DNA of 64,000 nt from Litorilinea aerophila (GCF_006569185.2 NZ_VIGC02000001.1:1-64000); one strand, 5' to 3'; counted from the first letter of the stretch, positions 16,086-25,953 are shown. Made by a program: numbers and translations. The notes: generated by a model from the letters alone, not told the origin.

Positions 16086-18737
16086 ATGGCCCTCTCTGAT
16101 GTGCTAACCGAACTCCGGGCCGATGCCCACTTCATGGCCGGCGTGACCGCCTGGCAGACTCGTCCCCGCCAGCCGGCCCGCTACGCCCCCATGCCCGAAA
16201 GCCTCCACCCGGCCGTCCAGGAGGCCCTGCATCGGCGGGGGATCCGCCAGCTGTACACCCACCAGGCCCAGGCCATCGAGCTGGCCCTGGCTGGCCAGGA
16301 TCTGGCCGTGGTCACACCAACGGCCAGCGGCAAAACCCTCTGCTACAACGGGCCCGTTCTTCATGCGCTGCTGGCGGACCCAACGGCCCGAGCCCTCTTC
16401 CTTTTTCCCACCAAGGCCCTGGCCCAGGACCAGCTCGCGGAGCTGCACCGCTGGCAGGCCACCCTGGCCAGGGACCTGGGCATCGCCACCTACGACGGCG
16501 ATACGCCCGGCGCAGAGCGGGCTCAGATCCGGCGCACAGCCCGGGCCTTGCTCACCAACCCCGACATGCTCCATACAGGCATCCTGCCCTATCATCCCCA
16601 CTGGGCGGACTTCTTCGCCGGCCTGCGCTATGTGGTCATCGACGAAATGCACACCTACCGGGGTGTCTTCGGCAGCCACGTGGCCAATGTCCTGCGGCGG
16701 CTACAACGGGTCTGCGCCCACTACGGCAGCCGCCCCCAGTTCATCTGCACCAGCGCGACCATTGCCAACCCTGGCGAGCTAGCCGGCCGCCTGCTGGAAC
16801 GGCCGGTGGCGGTGGTGGACGACAACGGCGCGCCCTGGGGCGAAAAACACCTGATCCTCTACAACCCACCCCTCTACGACCCAGAACGGGGGCTGCGGCG
16901 CAGCAGCGTGCTGGAAGCCCAGGCCCTGGCCGCACGCTGCATCCTGCACGGCGTACAGACCATCGTCTTCGGCCGCTCTCGCCTGACCACCGAGGTCCTC
17001 CTGACCTACCTCCGAGAGCGGGTGGGCCGGGACCGACGCCGTGGCGCCGTGGGCGATCCCCGGCAGGCCATCCGCGGCTACCGGGGCGGTTATCTGCCGG
17101 AAGAACGGCGGCGCATCGAGGCCGGGCTGCGCCAGGGCCAGGTTCGAGGAGTGGTGGCCACCAATGCCCTGGAGCTGGGCATCGATATCGGTCAGCTCCA
17201 GGCGGCCATCCTGTGTGGCTATCCCGGTACCATCGCCAGCACCTGGCAACAGATGGGGCGAGCCGGCCGTACCCTGGAAAGCTCCCTGGCTGTGTTGGTG
17301 GCCACGGCCGGCCCGCTGGATCAATACGTGGTGCAGCACCCCGAGTTCCTCTTCGACAACTCCCCAGAGCAGGCCCTGATCCACCCGGACAACCTCATGC
17401 TGCTGGTGGATCAGATGCGCTGCAGTGCCTTTGAACTGCCCTTCCAGGACGGGGAGTCGTTGGGCGCCAGCCCCTTCGGGCAGGATGTGCTGCATCTGCT
17501 GGCCGAACAGGGCCAGGTACAACACCACGGACACCAATGGTTCTGGAGCGGCCCGGCCTACCCTGCCCGCCAGGTGAGCCTGCGCAGCGCCGGCAGCGAA
17601 ACGGTGGCCATCCAGGCCGGCAGCGGGGCCGACAGCACCATCATCGGAGAGATCGACCAAATCAGCGCGCCCCGGTTGCTCCACGAAGGGGCCATTTACC
17701 TCCACGAGGGGCAAAGTTATCGGGTGGAGAAGCTGGATCTGGAAGCCCACCTGGCCCAGGTCACCCCGGTGGATGTAGAGTATTACACCGAGGTCAGCAC
17801 CGAAACCAACGTCACCATTCTGGCCGAGCTGGAGCGCCGGCCCATGGGCGGCGCCTTGACGGCCCACGGCGAGCTCCAGGTAAGTTCCCAGGTGGTCGGC
17901 TTCCGCCGCATCCGACGCTTCACCCATGAAACCCTGGGCGTCTTTCCTCTGGACTTCCCCCCCATGCTCCTGGAGACCAGCGGCTATTGGCTGAGCGTCT
18001 CGCCGGAGGCCCAGTCTTTGCTGGAAGAGGCGGGGCACTGGTTCGACTCACCGAACGACTACGGCCCCAACTGGGAAGAACAGCGCCAGCGGGTCCGGGC
18101 ACGGGATGGCTATCGCTGCGCCCGCTGCGGCGCGCCGGAGCCACCCGGCCGCCAGCACGATGTACACCACCTGATCCCCTTCCGCACCTTTGGCTACGTG
18201 CCCGGCCGCAACGAGCGCTACAAGGAGGCCAACCAGTTGGAAAACCTGCTGCTGGTCTGCCGGACCTGTCATCGCCGCCTGGAGATGGGCGTTCGGGTAC
18301 GAGGTGGGCTGGACGGCCTGGCCTACGTCCTGGGCCAGCTCGCGCCCCTCTACCTCATGTGTGACCGGCAGGACCTGGATGTGCACGTTTCCCGGGGTGG
18401 GTTGCGCGGCGCCCCCGGCCTGTCACCCGGGACGGGCGCTGAGACCGCCGTGGCCGCCCTGGATCGCCCCACCATCTTCATCTACGAGCGGGCCCAGGCG
18501 GGCCTGGGCTTCAGCAGCCGGCTCTATGAGCTCCACGACCGCTTGCTGGCCGCCGCCCAGGAGCAGATCGAACGCTGCCCCTGCCTGCACGGCTGCCCTG
18601 CCTGCGTAGGGCCCGTGTTGGAACAGGGGCAGGTCTGGCTGCCGACCAAAACCCTGGCCCGCGCCCTGCTTCAGGTGCTACGTACCGACCAGGTTCATCC
18701 CCGGGGACCGGCTCCCACCGACGACATCGCCTTTTGA
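16086..18737 (+). CDS. MrfA/YprA-type DEAD-box helicase with embedded HNH domain
   Basis: An 883-residue SF2 helicase of the MrfA/Hrq1 group, which in Bacillus repairs mitomycin-type crosslinks. Walker A is [12 protein letters not shown] (about residues 79-90), the DEAH-like box is [10 protein letters not shown] (about 183), and motifs V and VI are [12 protein letters not shown] (about 358) and QQMGRAGR (about 388). The C-terminal Cys cluster [13 protein letters not shown] (about 828-840) is the DUF1998/MrfA zinc site. Between them, residues about 665-740 carry a full HNH module: [36 protein letters not shown] (both CxxC pairs, the HH, the Asn and the last His). A helicase-nuclease combination is therefore likely. 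ATG 16086 has only a weak ribosome binding site. Confidence 0.92.
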   Translation: MALSDVLTELRADAHFMAGVTAWQTRPRQPARYAPMPESLHPAVQEALHRRGIRQLYTHQAQAIELALAGQDLAVVTPTASGKTLCYNGPVLHALLADPTARALFLFPTKALAQDQLAELHRWQATLARDLGIATYDGDTPGAERAQIRRTARALLTNPDMLHTGILPYHPHWADFFAGLRYVVIDEMHTYRGVFGSHVANVLRRLQRVCAHYGSRPQFICTSATIANPGELAGRLLERPVAVVDDNGAPWGEKHLILYNPPLYDPERGLRRSSVLEAQALAARCILHGVQTIVFGRSRLTTEVLLTYLRERVGRDRRRGAVGDPRQAIRGYRGGYLPEERRRIEAGLRQGQVRGVVATNALELGIDIGQLQAAILCGYPGTIASTWQQMGRAGRTLESSLAVLVATAGPLDQYVVQHPEFLFDNSPEQALIHPDNLMLLVDQMRCSAFELPFQDGESLGASPFGQDVLHLLAEQGQVQHHGHQWFWSGPAYPARQVSLRSAGSETVAIQAGSGADSTIIGEIDQISAPRLLHEGAIYLHEGQSYRVEKLDLEAHLAQVTPVDVEYYTEVSTETNVTILAELERRPMGGALTAHGELQVSSQVVGFRRIRRFTHETLGVFPLDFPPMLLETSGYWLSVSPEAQSLLEEAGHWFDSPNDYGPNWEEQRQRVRARDGYRCARCGAPEPPGRQHDVHHLIPFRTFGYVPGRNERYKEANQLENLLLVCRTCHRRLEMGVRVRGGLDGLAYVLGQLAPLYLMCDRQDLDVHVSRGGLRGAPGLSPGTGAETAVAALDRPTIFIYERAQAGLGFSSRLYELHDRLLAAAQEQIERCPCLHGCPACVGPVLEQGQVWLPTKTLARALLQVLRTDQVHPRGPAPTDDIAF

Positions 18738-18794
18738 AGCCTTCCCGTCGGGAAATGAACTTGTAGCCGCCCGGAAAGAGATCGGCCGGATATC

Positions 18795-18823
18795 TTGAGA
18801 TGTACCCTCAACTGTGCTAAACT
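18795..18823 (+). promoter_or_regulatory. Promoter for rsfS
   Basis: TTGAGA (18795-18800), a 17-bp spacer, TAAACT (18818-18823) with a TGC extended -10, about 200 bp upstream of rsfS. The rest of the 18738-19026 gap shows CTGTGACTCTCTCTGCGGATG-like dispersed-repeat words and no gene. Confidence 0.6.
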
Positions 18824-19026
18824 GGACGCAGAATCACACCTGTAGATTAGATCACGCCATCTGTGACTCTCTCTGCGGATGGGACTTCATCCACCGATGG
18901 CGTTGGGGGAAAAATCCGCCTTCATCTTCGGTCCCTCGGGCTCGAATAGAATCCGCAAAGAGAACGTGAAAAAGAGAGCGTGAAGTGGACAGATTGTGAT
19001 CAAAACATCACCGACAGGAGGTAGCT

Positions 19027-19380
19027 CTGGATAGCAACGCCCTTGCTCGATGGATCGTGGACCTGGTGGAGGAGAAGCAGGCCACCGATATTGTCCTGCT
19101 GGACATCCACGACCAGACCACCATCGCGGACTATTTCGTCATTGCCACTGTGGACAACGAACGGCAGGCCCAGGCCATCGAAAGTGACCTGCTGGAAAAG
19201 CTGAAAGTCGAACAGAACATCCGGCCGCTGGGCATCGAGGGCAGCCAGGAACGAGGCAGCGGCTGGATCTTGCTCGACTACGGCGACGTGATCGTCCACC
19301 TCTTCACCGAGGAAGCCCGCCAATATTACAAGCTGGAAGAACTCTGGAACAAGGCCAACGTGGTGGTCAAGGTCTTCTAG
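19027..19380 (+). CDS. rsfS: Ribosomal silencing factor RsfS, apparent CTG start
   Basis: RsfS binds ribosomal protein L14 and blocks subunit joining in stationary phase. The core DIVLLDIHDQTTIADYFVIAT and the later LLDYGDVIVHLFTEEARQYYKLEELW are diagnostic. The first available ATG/GTG/TTG start is GTG 19057, but it has no ribosome binding site and truncates the first helix. In frame upstream, after the stop at 18997, the sequence LDSNALARWIVDLVEEK restores the family N-terminus. It begins at CTG 19027, with AGGAGGT (19016-19022) at ideal distance. I therefore place the start at CTG, giving 117 residues. The thiolase gene converges 18 bp downstream. Confidence 0.88.
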   Translation: MDSNALARWIVDLVEEKQATDIVLLDIHDQTTIADYFVIATVDNERQAQAIESDLLEKLKVEQNIRPLGIEGSQERGSGWILLDYGDVIVHLFTEEARQYYKLEELWNKANVVVKVF

Positions 19381-19398
19381 ACCACCCCTGGCCATCCC

Positions 19399-20589
19399 CT
19401 ACACCAGTTCCAGGGCCAGGGCGGTGCCACCGCCGGTGCCATGGCACAGGGAAGCGATGCCCCGTTCCTTCCCTTCCTGTCGCAGGGCGTTGAGCAGCGT
19501 CACGATGATGCGCGCGCCCGAGGCCCCCACGGGATGCCCCAGGGCGATGGCACCGCCGTACACGTTCAGCCGCTCGTAGGATATCTCCAGTTGCCGCCGC
19601 ATCAACACGCTGTTGAGGGCGAAGGCCTCGTTGTTCTCAAAGAGGTCGAAGTCGTCCAGCGTCATGCCCAGCCGATCCAGCAGCCGCTGGATGGCCGGGA
19701 TGGGCGCCTCCACGAAGCGCCAGGGCGTCACCGCAGCCCAGGTTCCTCCCAGAATCCGGGCCAGGGGCCGCAGGCCATGACGCTCCACGGCCCGCTGGCT
19801 GGCCAGCACCAACGCCGCCGCGCCGTCGGAGATCTGGCTGGAATTGCCGGCGGTCAGAAGGCCGCCTTCTGCGAAGACGGGCGGCAGCGCGGCCAGGGCT
19901 TCGGGCGTGGTATCCGGCCGGATCCCCTCGTCCTGCTCAATGGACTGCTCCTGCCCCCGCTTTTTCACCGGAACCGGCGTGATCTCCGGGGTGAACTTGC
20001 CCGCCTCCCGGGCGGCGGCGGCTCGCTGATGGGAAAGGTAGGCCACCTCGTCCAACTCCGTGCGCGAGACGCCATGTTCCCGAGCCAGTCGCTCCGTCTC
20101 CTCACCCATGAGCTCACCGGTCATGGGATCCCGCAGGCCGTCATCCAGCAGCTCATCGGCTAACGTCTCCGGCGGGCCCGTCAGCAACTTGTAGCCCCAG
20201 CGTGCCTTGTAGCTCAGGTGGAAGCCTGTCTGGGACATGGACTCCACCCCGCCCACCAGCACCAGGTCGGCATCCCCGGCTCGGATGGTCATGTCGCCGT
20301 TGAGCACGCTCATCATTCCTGAAGAGCAGAGCATATCGACGGCGTAACCGTCCACCCCTTCGGGGATGCCGGCCTTGATGGCTGCATGTCGGGGAAGGAG
20401 CTGGCCATGGCCATGCTTGAGGATATTCCCGAAGATGTAAAGGTCCAGGTCACCTGGCTGTACCCCGGCCTGGGCCAGGGCAGCCCGCATCACATGGGCC
20501 GCCAGATCCACCGGCGAAACCGACAGAAAATTTCCGCCGAACTTGCCGATGGGTGTGCGGACGGCCGCAACCACATAGCTGGTCGCCAT
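19399..20589 (-). CDS. Acetyl-CoA acetyltransferase (thiolase)
   Basis: A 396-residue thiolase that interconverts acyl-CoA plus acetyl-CoA and 3-ketoacyl-CoA. The nucleophilic Cys lies in VDMLCSSGMMSV near residue 89. The other motifs are NEAFALNS, GGAIALGHPVGASGAR and the C-terminal CHGTGGGTALAL with the second Cys. All catalytic residues are present. It lies 85 bp after malate synthase on the same strand and, with the nearby acyl-CoA dehydrogenase, suggests fatty acid or acetyl-CoA metabolism. Degradative versus biosynthetic type cannot be decided. Confidence 0.94.
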   Translation of the reverse strand: MATSYVVAAVRTPIGKFGGNFLSVSPVDLAAHVMRAALAQAGVQPGDLDLYIFGNILKHGHGQLLPRHAAIKAGIPEGVDGYAVDMLCSSGMMSVLNGDMTIRAGDADLVLVGGVESMSQTGFHLSYKARWGYKLLTGPPETLADELLDDGLRDPMTGELMGEETERLAREHGVSRTELDEVAYLSHQRAAAAREAGKFTPEITPVPVKKRGQEQSIEQDEGIRPDTTPEALAALPPVFAEGGLLTAGNSSQISDGAAALVLASQRAVERHGLRPLARILGGTWAAVTPWRFVEAPIPAIQRLLDRLGMTLDDFDLFENNEAFALNSVLMRRQLEISYERLNVYGGAIALGHPVGASGARIIVTLLNALRQEGKERGIASLCHGTGGGTALALELV

Positions 20590-20674
20590 GATCTCCTCCT
20601 CTCCCCAGGCCCCTATCCCGCCGGCAGACTGGGCTCAGCAACTCCCGGCCAGTTGACGCCAGCCTGTATCTGGT

Positions 20675-22258
20675 TCAGTCCAGGAGCTCGTAGGCGGGAT
20701 AGGTCAGAAACTCCACAAATTCCTGGCTCAGGACCAGGCCGTCCAGCAGCTCAGTGGCCTCTTCGTAGCGGCCCACGCCGCTCCCGCCTAGCTTGGCCAG
20801 CTCTTCCTCCCGGATCTGGGTGTACATCTCCAGGGTGAGGGGACGGCCATCGGCCAGTTTGGCGCCGTGGTGGAGCCACTGCCAGAGCTGGGAGCGGGAA
20901 ATTTCCGCCGTGGCCGCGTCTTCCATCAGGTTGAAGATGGCCGCGGCGCCATTGCCGTTGAGCCAGGAGTTCAGGTACTGGAGGGCAACGCTCACGTTCA
21001 GGCGTACCCCATCCTCCGTGATCTGGCCGCCGGGCACCCGGATGTCCAGGATCTCCTCCGCGGTCACGTGGACATCCTCCCGCAGCCGGTGCTTCTGGTG
21101 GGGCCGGTCACCCAGGACTCGGTCGAAGACTTCCCGGGCCACCGGCACCAGATCGGGGTGGGCCACCCAGGTGCCGTCGAAGCCGTCACTGGACTCCCGC
21201 TCCTTGTCCTCCCGGACCTTGGCCAGGGCCTTTTCGGTCACTTCCGGATCCCGCCGGTTGGGGATGAAGGCGGCCATGCCGCCGATGGCGTGGGCGCCCC
21301 GCTTGTGGCAGGTACGCACCAGCAGCTCGGTGTAGGCCCGCATGAAGGGCACCGTCATGGTCACCTGGCTGCGGTCGGGCAGGATCATGTCCGGCCGCCG
21401 TGCAAATTTTTTGATCACGCTGAAGATGTAGTCCCAGCGCCCGGCGTTCAGGCCCGCCGCGTGTTCCCGAAGCTCATAGAGGATCTCCTCCATCTCCAGG
21501 GCAGCCAGGATGGTCTCGATCAGCACGGTGGCGCGGATGGTGCCCCGGGGAATGCCCAGCGCGTCCTGGGTGTAGTTGAAGACATCATTCCAGAGGCGAG
21601 CTTCCAGGTGGCTTTCCAGTTTGGGCAGGTAAAAATAGGGGCCGCTGCCCCGCTCCACCAGCTCCCGGGCGTTGCGGAACATGTACAGGCCGAAGTCGAA
21701 CAGGCTGCCGGAGATGGGCTCCCCGTCCACCAGCACGTGCTTTTCGCCCAGATGCCAGCCCCGGGGGCGAATCAAGAGGGTGGCGATCTGGTCCTTCAGC
21801 TTGTAGACGCGGCCGTCGGGATTGAGGAACTCGATGGTCCGGCGCACCGCATCGCTGCAGTTGATCTGCCCCTGGATAACGTTATCCCAGGTGGGCGAGA
21901 GGGCATCCTCGAAGTCGGCCATGAAGACGCTGGCGCCGGAATTGAGGGCGTTGATCATCATCTTGCGGTCGGTGGGCCCGGTGATCTCCACCCGGCGATC
22001 GTTGAGGTCCGCGGGCGCGGGGGCCACCTGCCACTCGCCGGTACGAATCTCCGCTGTCTCCGGCAGGAAGCCGGGCATCTCGCCGGCATCCAGCGCGGCC
22101 TGGCGCTCGGCGCGGCGGGCCAGGAGACGCTGCCGGGTGGGGTTGAAACGGCGATGGAGGTCGGCCACAAAGGCCAGAGCCTCGGCCGTCAACACTTCCT
22201 GGACGGCCGGCGTGATGGGGCCGACAATTTGGACACCATCGGGCAAATTTTCAGCCAT
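20675..22258 (-). CDS. aceB: Malate synthase A
   Basis: Condenses glyoxylate and acetyl-CoA to malate in the glyoxylate shunt. Family motifs include [21 protein letters not shown], the signature [17 protein letters not shown], the [13 protein letters not shown] segment and [12 protein letters not shown] near the C-terminal catalytic region. ATG 22258 is chosen for its GAAGGAG ribosome binding site and normal length (527 residues); the ATG at 22306 is unsupported. No isocitrate lyase is in the window. It is probably cotranscribed with the unknown gene upstream and the thiolase downstream. Confidence 0.95.
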   Translation of the reverse strand: MAENLPDGVQIVGPITPAVQEVLTAEALAFVADLHRRFNPTRQRLLARRAERQAALDAGEMPGFLPETAEIRTGEWQVAPAPADLNDRRVEITGPTDRKMMINALNSGASVFMADFEDALSPTWDNVIQGQINCSDAVRRTIEFLNPDGRVYKLKDQIATLLIRPRGWHLGEKHVLVDGEPISGSLFDFGLYMFRNARELVERGSGPYFYLPKLESHLEARLWNDVFNYTQDALGIPRGTIRATVLIETILAALEMEEILYELREHAAGLNAGRWDYIFSVIKKFARRPDMILPDRSQVTMTVPFMRAYTELLVRTCHKRGAHAIGGMAAFIPNRRDPEVTEKALAKVREDKERESSDGFDGTWVAHPDLVPVAREVFDRVLGDRPHQKHRLREDVHVTAEEILDIRVPGGQITEDGVRLNVSVALQYLNSWLNGNGAAAIFNLMEDAATAEISRSQLWQWLHHGAKLADGRPLTLEMYTQIREEELAKLGGSGVGRYEEATELLDGLVLSQEFVEFLTYPAYELLD

Positions 22259-22333
22259 GATTGACTCCTTCGTGTCAGTTGTCTGAAGGTCAAGGGATGA
22301 GTCCACGGATGAGTATGGAATTTGGATGACTGT

Positions 22334-22993
22334 TTAGGGTTCTATCCCGGGCGACGAGACCGAGACCCGCTCGCGCCAGCGGCGATACCAGTTGGCAAAA
22401 CGCCACCAGCCGGACACACTGTCCTCCTTCATGGCCCGGAAAATCTGCCGTTGGAAGGTGAGGGCATCGTCCGGCTGCAGGTGGTACACCCGCCGTGGCC
22501 GGCCATAGAGCCCAGGCACCACCAGCCACTGATGGGCGGCATAAATCAACGTGTGACGCGCTGCTTCCTGGTTGGTGGGGCTGAGAAGGTGCACGTGGAT
22601 GAGATCTTCCACACCGGCCAGGCGACGCAGCCAGCGGCCGGCCAGCACAGGCGTCCGCAGGGTGGCCTCGGTGAATGGGGTGAAGAGCACCTGCACGATC
22701 CGCCAGGACTCTTCCGGGCCGATGGCGCCGTCCGATGCATCGATCACCAGCCCTTCCACATGGCGCTGCTGAAGGGTCAGGCGAAAGTCCACCTGGCGTC
22801 GAATCCCCGGCTCGAAGGTGATTCGGTCGCCGTGATGGATCACGGTGAATGTCTCCCCCGTTTCCGCCACGGTGATGCCCACCGTTTCAAAGAGCCCGGC
22901 AAAGTAGTCGACCAGCTCGGGGGTCTGGACAATGGACTGCCAGGCCTGCATGGCAGGGCCAGGGGTAGAAGCGGTTGGGCCGGATTCCGTCAT
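22334..22993 (-). CDS. Unknown protein upstream of malate synthase
   Basis: A 219-residue product not recognised. ATG 22993 is chosen because GGGAG lies 7 nt upstream. The sequence looks like an alpha/beta fold of about 120 residues (VGITVAETGETFTVIHHGDRI ... VDFRLTLQQRHVEGLVIDAS) followed by a helical part rich in Arg/Trp (FANWYRRWRERVS). The first half slightly recalls SCP2/sterol-carrier-like strands, but I would not assign it. No signal peptide or membrane helix. It is the first gene behind a perfect consensus promoter and precedes aceB by 75 bp, so a role tied to acetate or lipid metabolism is possible. Confidence 0.75.
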   Translation of the reverse strand: MTESGPTASTPGPAMQAWQSIVQTPELVDYFAGLFETVGITVAETGETFTVIHHGDRITFEPGIRRQVDFRLTLQQRHVEGLVIDASDGAIGPEESWRIVQVLFTPFTEATLRTPVLAGRWLRRLAGVEDLIHVHLLSPTNQEAARHTLIYAAHQWLVVPGLYGRPRRVYHLQPDDALTFQRQIFRAMKEDSVSGWWRFANWYRRWRERVSVSSPGIEP

Positions 22994-23130
22994 GATGGCG
23001 CTCCCATGGTGGTGTGGCCAGGCCTGGCCGTGGGGATAGGCCGGCCTGGGTTTTCGATCATGCATCGCTGAGGAATCTGGCGACCCCTCCCAACGAAGCA
23101 GATATCCGTGAACGCTGGAGGTCCACCTTG

Positions 23131-23159
23131 ATTATAGATTTGCCTGGAAACAATGTCAA
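23131..23159 (-). promoter_or_regulatory. Perfect sigma70 consensus promoter (unknown gene-aceB)
   Basis: On the minus strand: TTGACA (23159-23154), exactly 17 bp, TATAAT (23136-23131). Both hexamers match consensus fully. The predicted start near 23124 gives a leader of about 130 nt before ATG 22993. It is divergent from the ccmE promoter. Confidence 0.9.
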
Positions 23160-23201
23160 CGATAGAGGTCCTTGGCCCATCCGACCATCAGCCTACCGCC
23201 T

Positions 23202-23230
23202 TTGACGCCTGGCCCATGTTGTTGTACATT
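23202..23230 (+). promoter_or_regulatory. Promoter for ccmE
   Basis: TTGACG (23202-23207), a 17-bp spacer, TACATT (23225-23230), followed by a leader of about 80 nt to ATG 23317. The remainder of the 22994-23316 gap holds only this and the divergent promoter. Confidence 0.55.
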
Positions 23231-23316
23231 GGAGCCGGTCAATTCATTCGGAAAATGCCTGGCATGTCTTCAGGCCTGGCGAAGTAGATGGGGCGAAAGT
23301 CAGGAGAGCACAGAAG

Positions 23317-23796
23317 ATGACCCAACTGGTCGATCGGGCTCAGGTGATTCCGGCAGAACTGGGCCAGCGCAAAGCGGCCGGCAACAACTATAAATTCATC
23401 CTCGGTGGCTTTTTGATCATCGGGTTGGTGGTTGGCCTCATTGTCCAGGCTACCCTTTCCACCGGCGCTTACTACCTCACCGTGAGCGAGCTGCAGGAGC
23501 GGATACCCGCCATCTACGGCGAACGGGTCCGGGTAAGCGGCACGGTGGTGGAAGGCAGCGAGGATTGGAATCCCCAGGAGATCACCCTGCGCTTTGCCAT
23601 CCAGGACGAAAACAACGCCCAGTTGCTCATTGTCTTTGAAGGCCCCCGACCAGACAACTTCCAACGGGCAGCCTCGGCCATCGTGGAAGGGGAGCTGAGG
23701 CCCGACGGCACCTTCAAGGCCGACACCCTCCTGCTGAAATGCCCCAGCCGCTACGAAGAGGAGCCCGAGGAAATTTTCGTCCGCGCGGAACGCTGA
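23317..23796 (+). CDS. ccmE: Cytochrome c maturation protein CcmE, CxxxY type
   Basis: Periplasmic haem chaperone of System I. An N-terminal membrane anchor (about residues 27-45) is followed by the OB-fold domain (ERVRVSGTVVEGSEDW ... IVFEGPRPDNFQ ... AIVEGELRPDGTFKADTLLLKC). The haem-attachment site is LLLKCPSRYEE: Cys where classical CcmE has His (CPSRY = CxxxY). This is the variant described for some archaea and sulfate reducers. AGGAGAG lies 8 nt before ATG 23317. It is followed by other ccm genes on the same strand. Confidence 0.9.
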   Translation: MTQLVDRAQVIPAELGQRKAAGNNYKFILGGFLIIGLVVGLIVQATLSTGAYYLTVSELQERIPAIYGERVRVSGTVVEGSEDWNPQEITLRFAIQDENNAQLLIVFEGPRPDNFQRAASAIVEGELRPDGTFKADTLLLKCPSRYEEEPEEIFVRAER

Positions 23797-23897
23797 GGTC
23801 CCCAATCGCCCAGACGACTCCGGCGGAAAGGGTCCAACCGTGACCTTCTGGGCCGGGTAGCTGTGGCTCCCGGGCTGAACGAGCTGGATTAAACTGA

Positions 23898-25835
23898 ATG
23901 CCGTCTCCTCTTCTTCATATTCGTCTAGATTCCATCTGTCGACACATCTGTCGGCGCGTCGGCCTACGTCACGTTCGCCTGCTGCGCATCCATCTGTTGC
24001 CCCTCATCATCGCCATCGCAGCGATGGTGAGCCTGATCCGCCCCACAGCCGGGCAGGAGCTGCCCCCTTCGCCCCAGTTCGATCTGGCCCAGGTACCGCC
24101 CCCGGTCGACCGCCCCATGGCACGCCTGGGACAGACCCTGTACCTGGAAAGCTGTGCGCCCTGCCACGGGGAGCAGGGCAACGGCGACGGCCCTACCGCC
24201 GCCGACTTGCCCACCCCGCCCACCCGCTTTGCCGATCCCCAGGCCATCTGGTCCCTTTCGCCCGCCGAGCTCTTCTTCACCACCAAGTTCGGCCGCATCG
24301 ATAAGCTCATGCCGCCCTGGGAGAACCGCCTGACCGACGAACAGATCTGGCAGGTGGTGGCCTACGCATGGAGCCTTCACACCAGCCAGGCAGAGGTCGC
24401 TGCCGGCGCCGAACTCTATGCCCAGAGCTGCGCCCAATGCCACGGCGAACAGGGCCGGGGAGATGGCCCCCAGGCGTCGGTGGACCTGCCCGATTTCGCC
24501 GATCCGGCCTACGCCATGGCCCGCAGCCAGGCAGAGTGGCTGGCCGGCTGGCAATCGGCCCACCCAGAGGTGGGTGCCGGTTGGAGCCAGGCCCAACAGC
24601 AGCAGGTTTTGGAATACATCCGCACCTTCAGCTACGGCCCTGCCTGGGAAAGCCCCTATCGCCCAGGCCCAGGCGTCATCCAGGGGCAGGTGGTTGCCGG
24701 CACCCCGGACCTGACCCTGTCCCCCAACCTGACCGTGACCCTGCGCGCGTTCCTGGGCTTCGAGCCGGTGGCCACTTTCACCACCACGGTGGATGACCAG
24801 GGCCGCTTTGCCTTCAGCGACCTGGCCGTAGGGCCGGAGGTGGTCTACCTGGCCTCGGCATCCACAGCCGGCATCACCTACAGCAGCCCTGTCCTGGCCC
24901 TGACCGAGGAACAACCGGCCCAGGAGACCACCATTACCCTCTACGCCACCACGGATGACCCCACTGGTGTGCGCATCGACCGGGCCCACTGGATCATCGA
25001 CTTCCAACCTGGGGCTTTGTTGGTGGGCCAGTTGATCACTTTCGGCAGCGAAAACAACCGCACCTTCCTGGGCAGGCGGGTGGACGGCGTGGATGTGCCG
25101 GTGACGGCCTCCCTGTTCGTGCCGCCGGGCGCCGAAGAGATCAGCCTGGAGAATGGCGTGCTGGGCGGCCGTTTCCGCCAGGTGGGCAACCAGATCTACG
25201 ACACGGTTCCCATCGTCCCCGGTACCGGCACCCGTCAGCTGGTCCTGCGCTATCGCCTCCCCTACCAGGGCACCAGCCTGACCCTCCCCCAGGAATTTGC
25301 CTACCCCGTCACAGCGTTGAACCTGCTGGTGGCGGACCTTCCCCAGCTGGAAGTCCAGGTGGAAGGGCTCACCGGGGTCGGCAGCCAGGAGTTCCAGGGC
25401 CGGACGTACCGCATGTGGCAGGCGGACAACTTGCCGGCCACCCGGCTTGAGCTGGACTTTCAAGGATTGCTGCCGCCCGGCGCAGTGGATCCCCGGCAGC
25501 CCCAGGGCAACACCGGCATGGGGCCTGTCGGCACCGTACCAGTCCTGGCTCCCTGGATGCCCTGGGCCACGGGCGGGTTGGTGGGCATCCTGCTGGCCGG
25601 TGTGCTCCTGTGGTCGTGGCGTCGGGGCCGGCTCGGCGCTCCTCCCCAGCCAGACGAACTGCGCCAACGTCAGATGGCATTGCTGCAGCACATTGCCCGG
25701 CTGGATGACCGCTATGCCCTGGGCGAGCTGGATCAGCAGACATGGCAGCAGCAGCGGGCCCGGCTCAAGGCGGAGCTCCTGGCGGTGGCGACCGCCCTGG
25801 AACAGAATTCCCTGCCAGACCACTCCACCCCTTAA
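23898..25835 (+). CDS. Dihaem cytochrome c membrane protein with CcmI-like tail
   Basis: 645 residues. A signal/anchor helix (about 30-48, ending PTAG) leads to two cytochrome c domains with SCAPCHGEQGNGDGP (about residue 85) and SCAQCHGEQGRGDGP (about 178). The two repeats share CHGEQGxGDGP and look like a tandem duplication. A long beta-rich extracytoplasmic region of about 300 residues follows, then a membrane helix (TGGLVGILLAGVLLWSW) and a short cytoplasmic helix pair (MALLQHIARLDDRYALGELD...RARLKAELL) that resembles the CcmI N-terminal coil. Lying inside a ccm cluster, it may be both a cytochrome and a maturation-linked protein; its electron partner is unknown. Confidence 0.85.
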   Translation: MPSPLLHIRLDSICRHICRRVGLRHVRLLRIHLLPLIIAIAAMVSLIRPTAGQELPPSPQFDLAQVPPPVDRPMARLGQTLYLESCAPCHGEQGNGDGPTAADLPTPPTRFADPQAIWSLSPAELFFTTKFGRIDKLMPPWENRLTDEQIWQVVAYAWSLHTSQAEVAAGAELYAQSCAQCHGEQGRGDGPQASVDLPDFADPAYAMARSQAEWLAGWQSAHPEVGAGWSQAQQQQVLEYIRTFSYGPAWESPYRPGPGVIQGQVVAGTPDLTLSPNLTVTLRAFLGFEPVATFTTTVDDQGRFAFSDLAVGPEVVYLASASTAGITYSSPVLALTEEQPAQETTITLYATTDDPTGVRIDRAHWIIDFQPGALLVGQLITFGSENNRTFLGRRVDGVDVPVTASLFVPPGAEEISLENGVLGGRFRQVGNQIYDTVPIVPGTGTRQLVLRYRLPYQGTSLTLPQEFAYPVTALNLLVADLPQLEVQVEGLTGVGSQEFQGRTYRMWQADNLPATRLELDFQGLLPPGAVDPRQPQGNTGMGPVGTVPVLAPWMPWATGGLVGILLAGVLLWSWRRGRLGAPPQPDELRQRQMALLQHIARLDDRYALGELDQQTWQQQRARLKAELLAVATALEQNSLPDHSTP

Positions 25836-25866
25836 GGCAATTCTAAGCTCGCATCTGGCCGGATTA

Positions 25867-25875
25867 TGTTATAAT
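25867..25875 (+). promoter_or_regulatory. Extended -10 promoter for ccmHGF
   Basis: TGT directly followed by TATAAT (25870-25875), about 78 bp before the ccmH start. No clear -35. It would give ccmH-ccmG-ccmF expression separate from the cytochrome gene. Confidence 0.6.
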
Positions 25876-25953
25876 CGACCGAAGAGATCGTGACGGTTGA
25901 CTGAGGGTTGGCCGCCGGGCAACCCGCCCGCGGCGACAGACAGGTAGCGAGCT

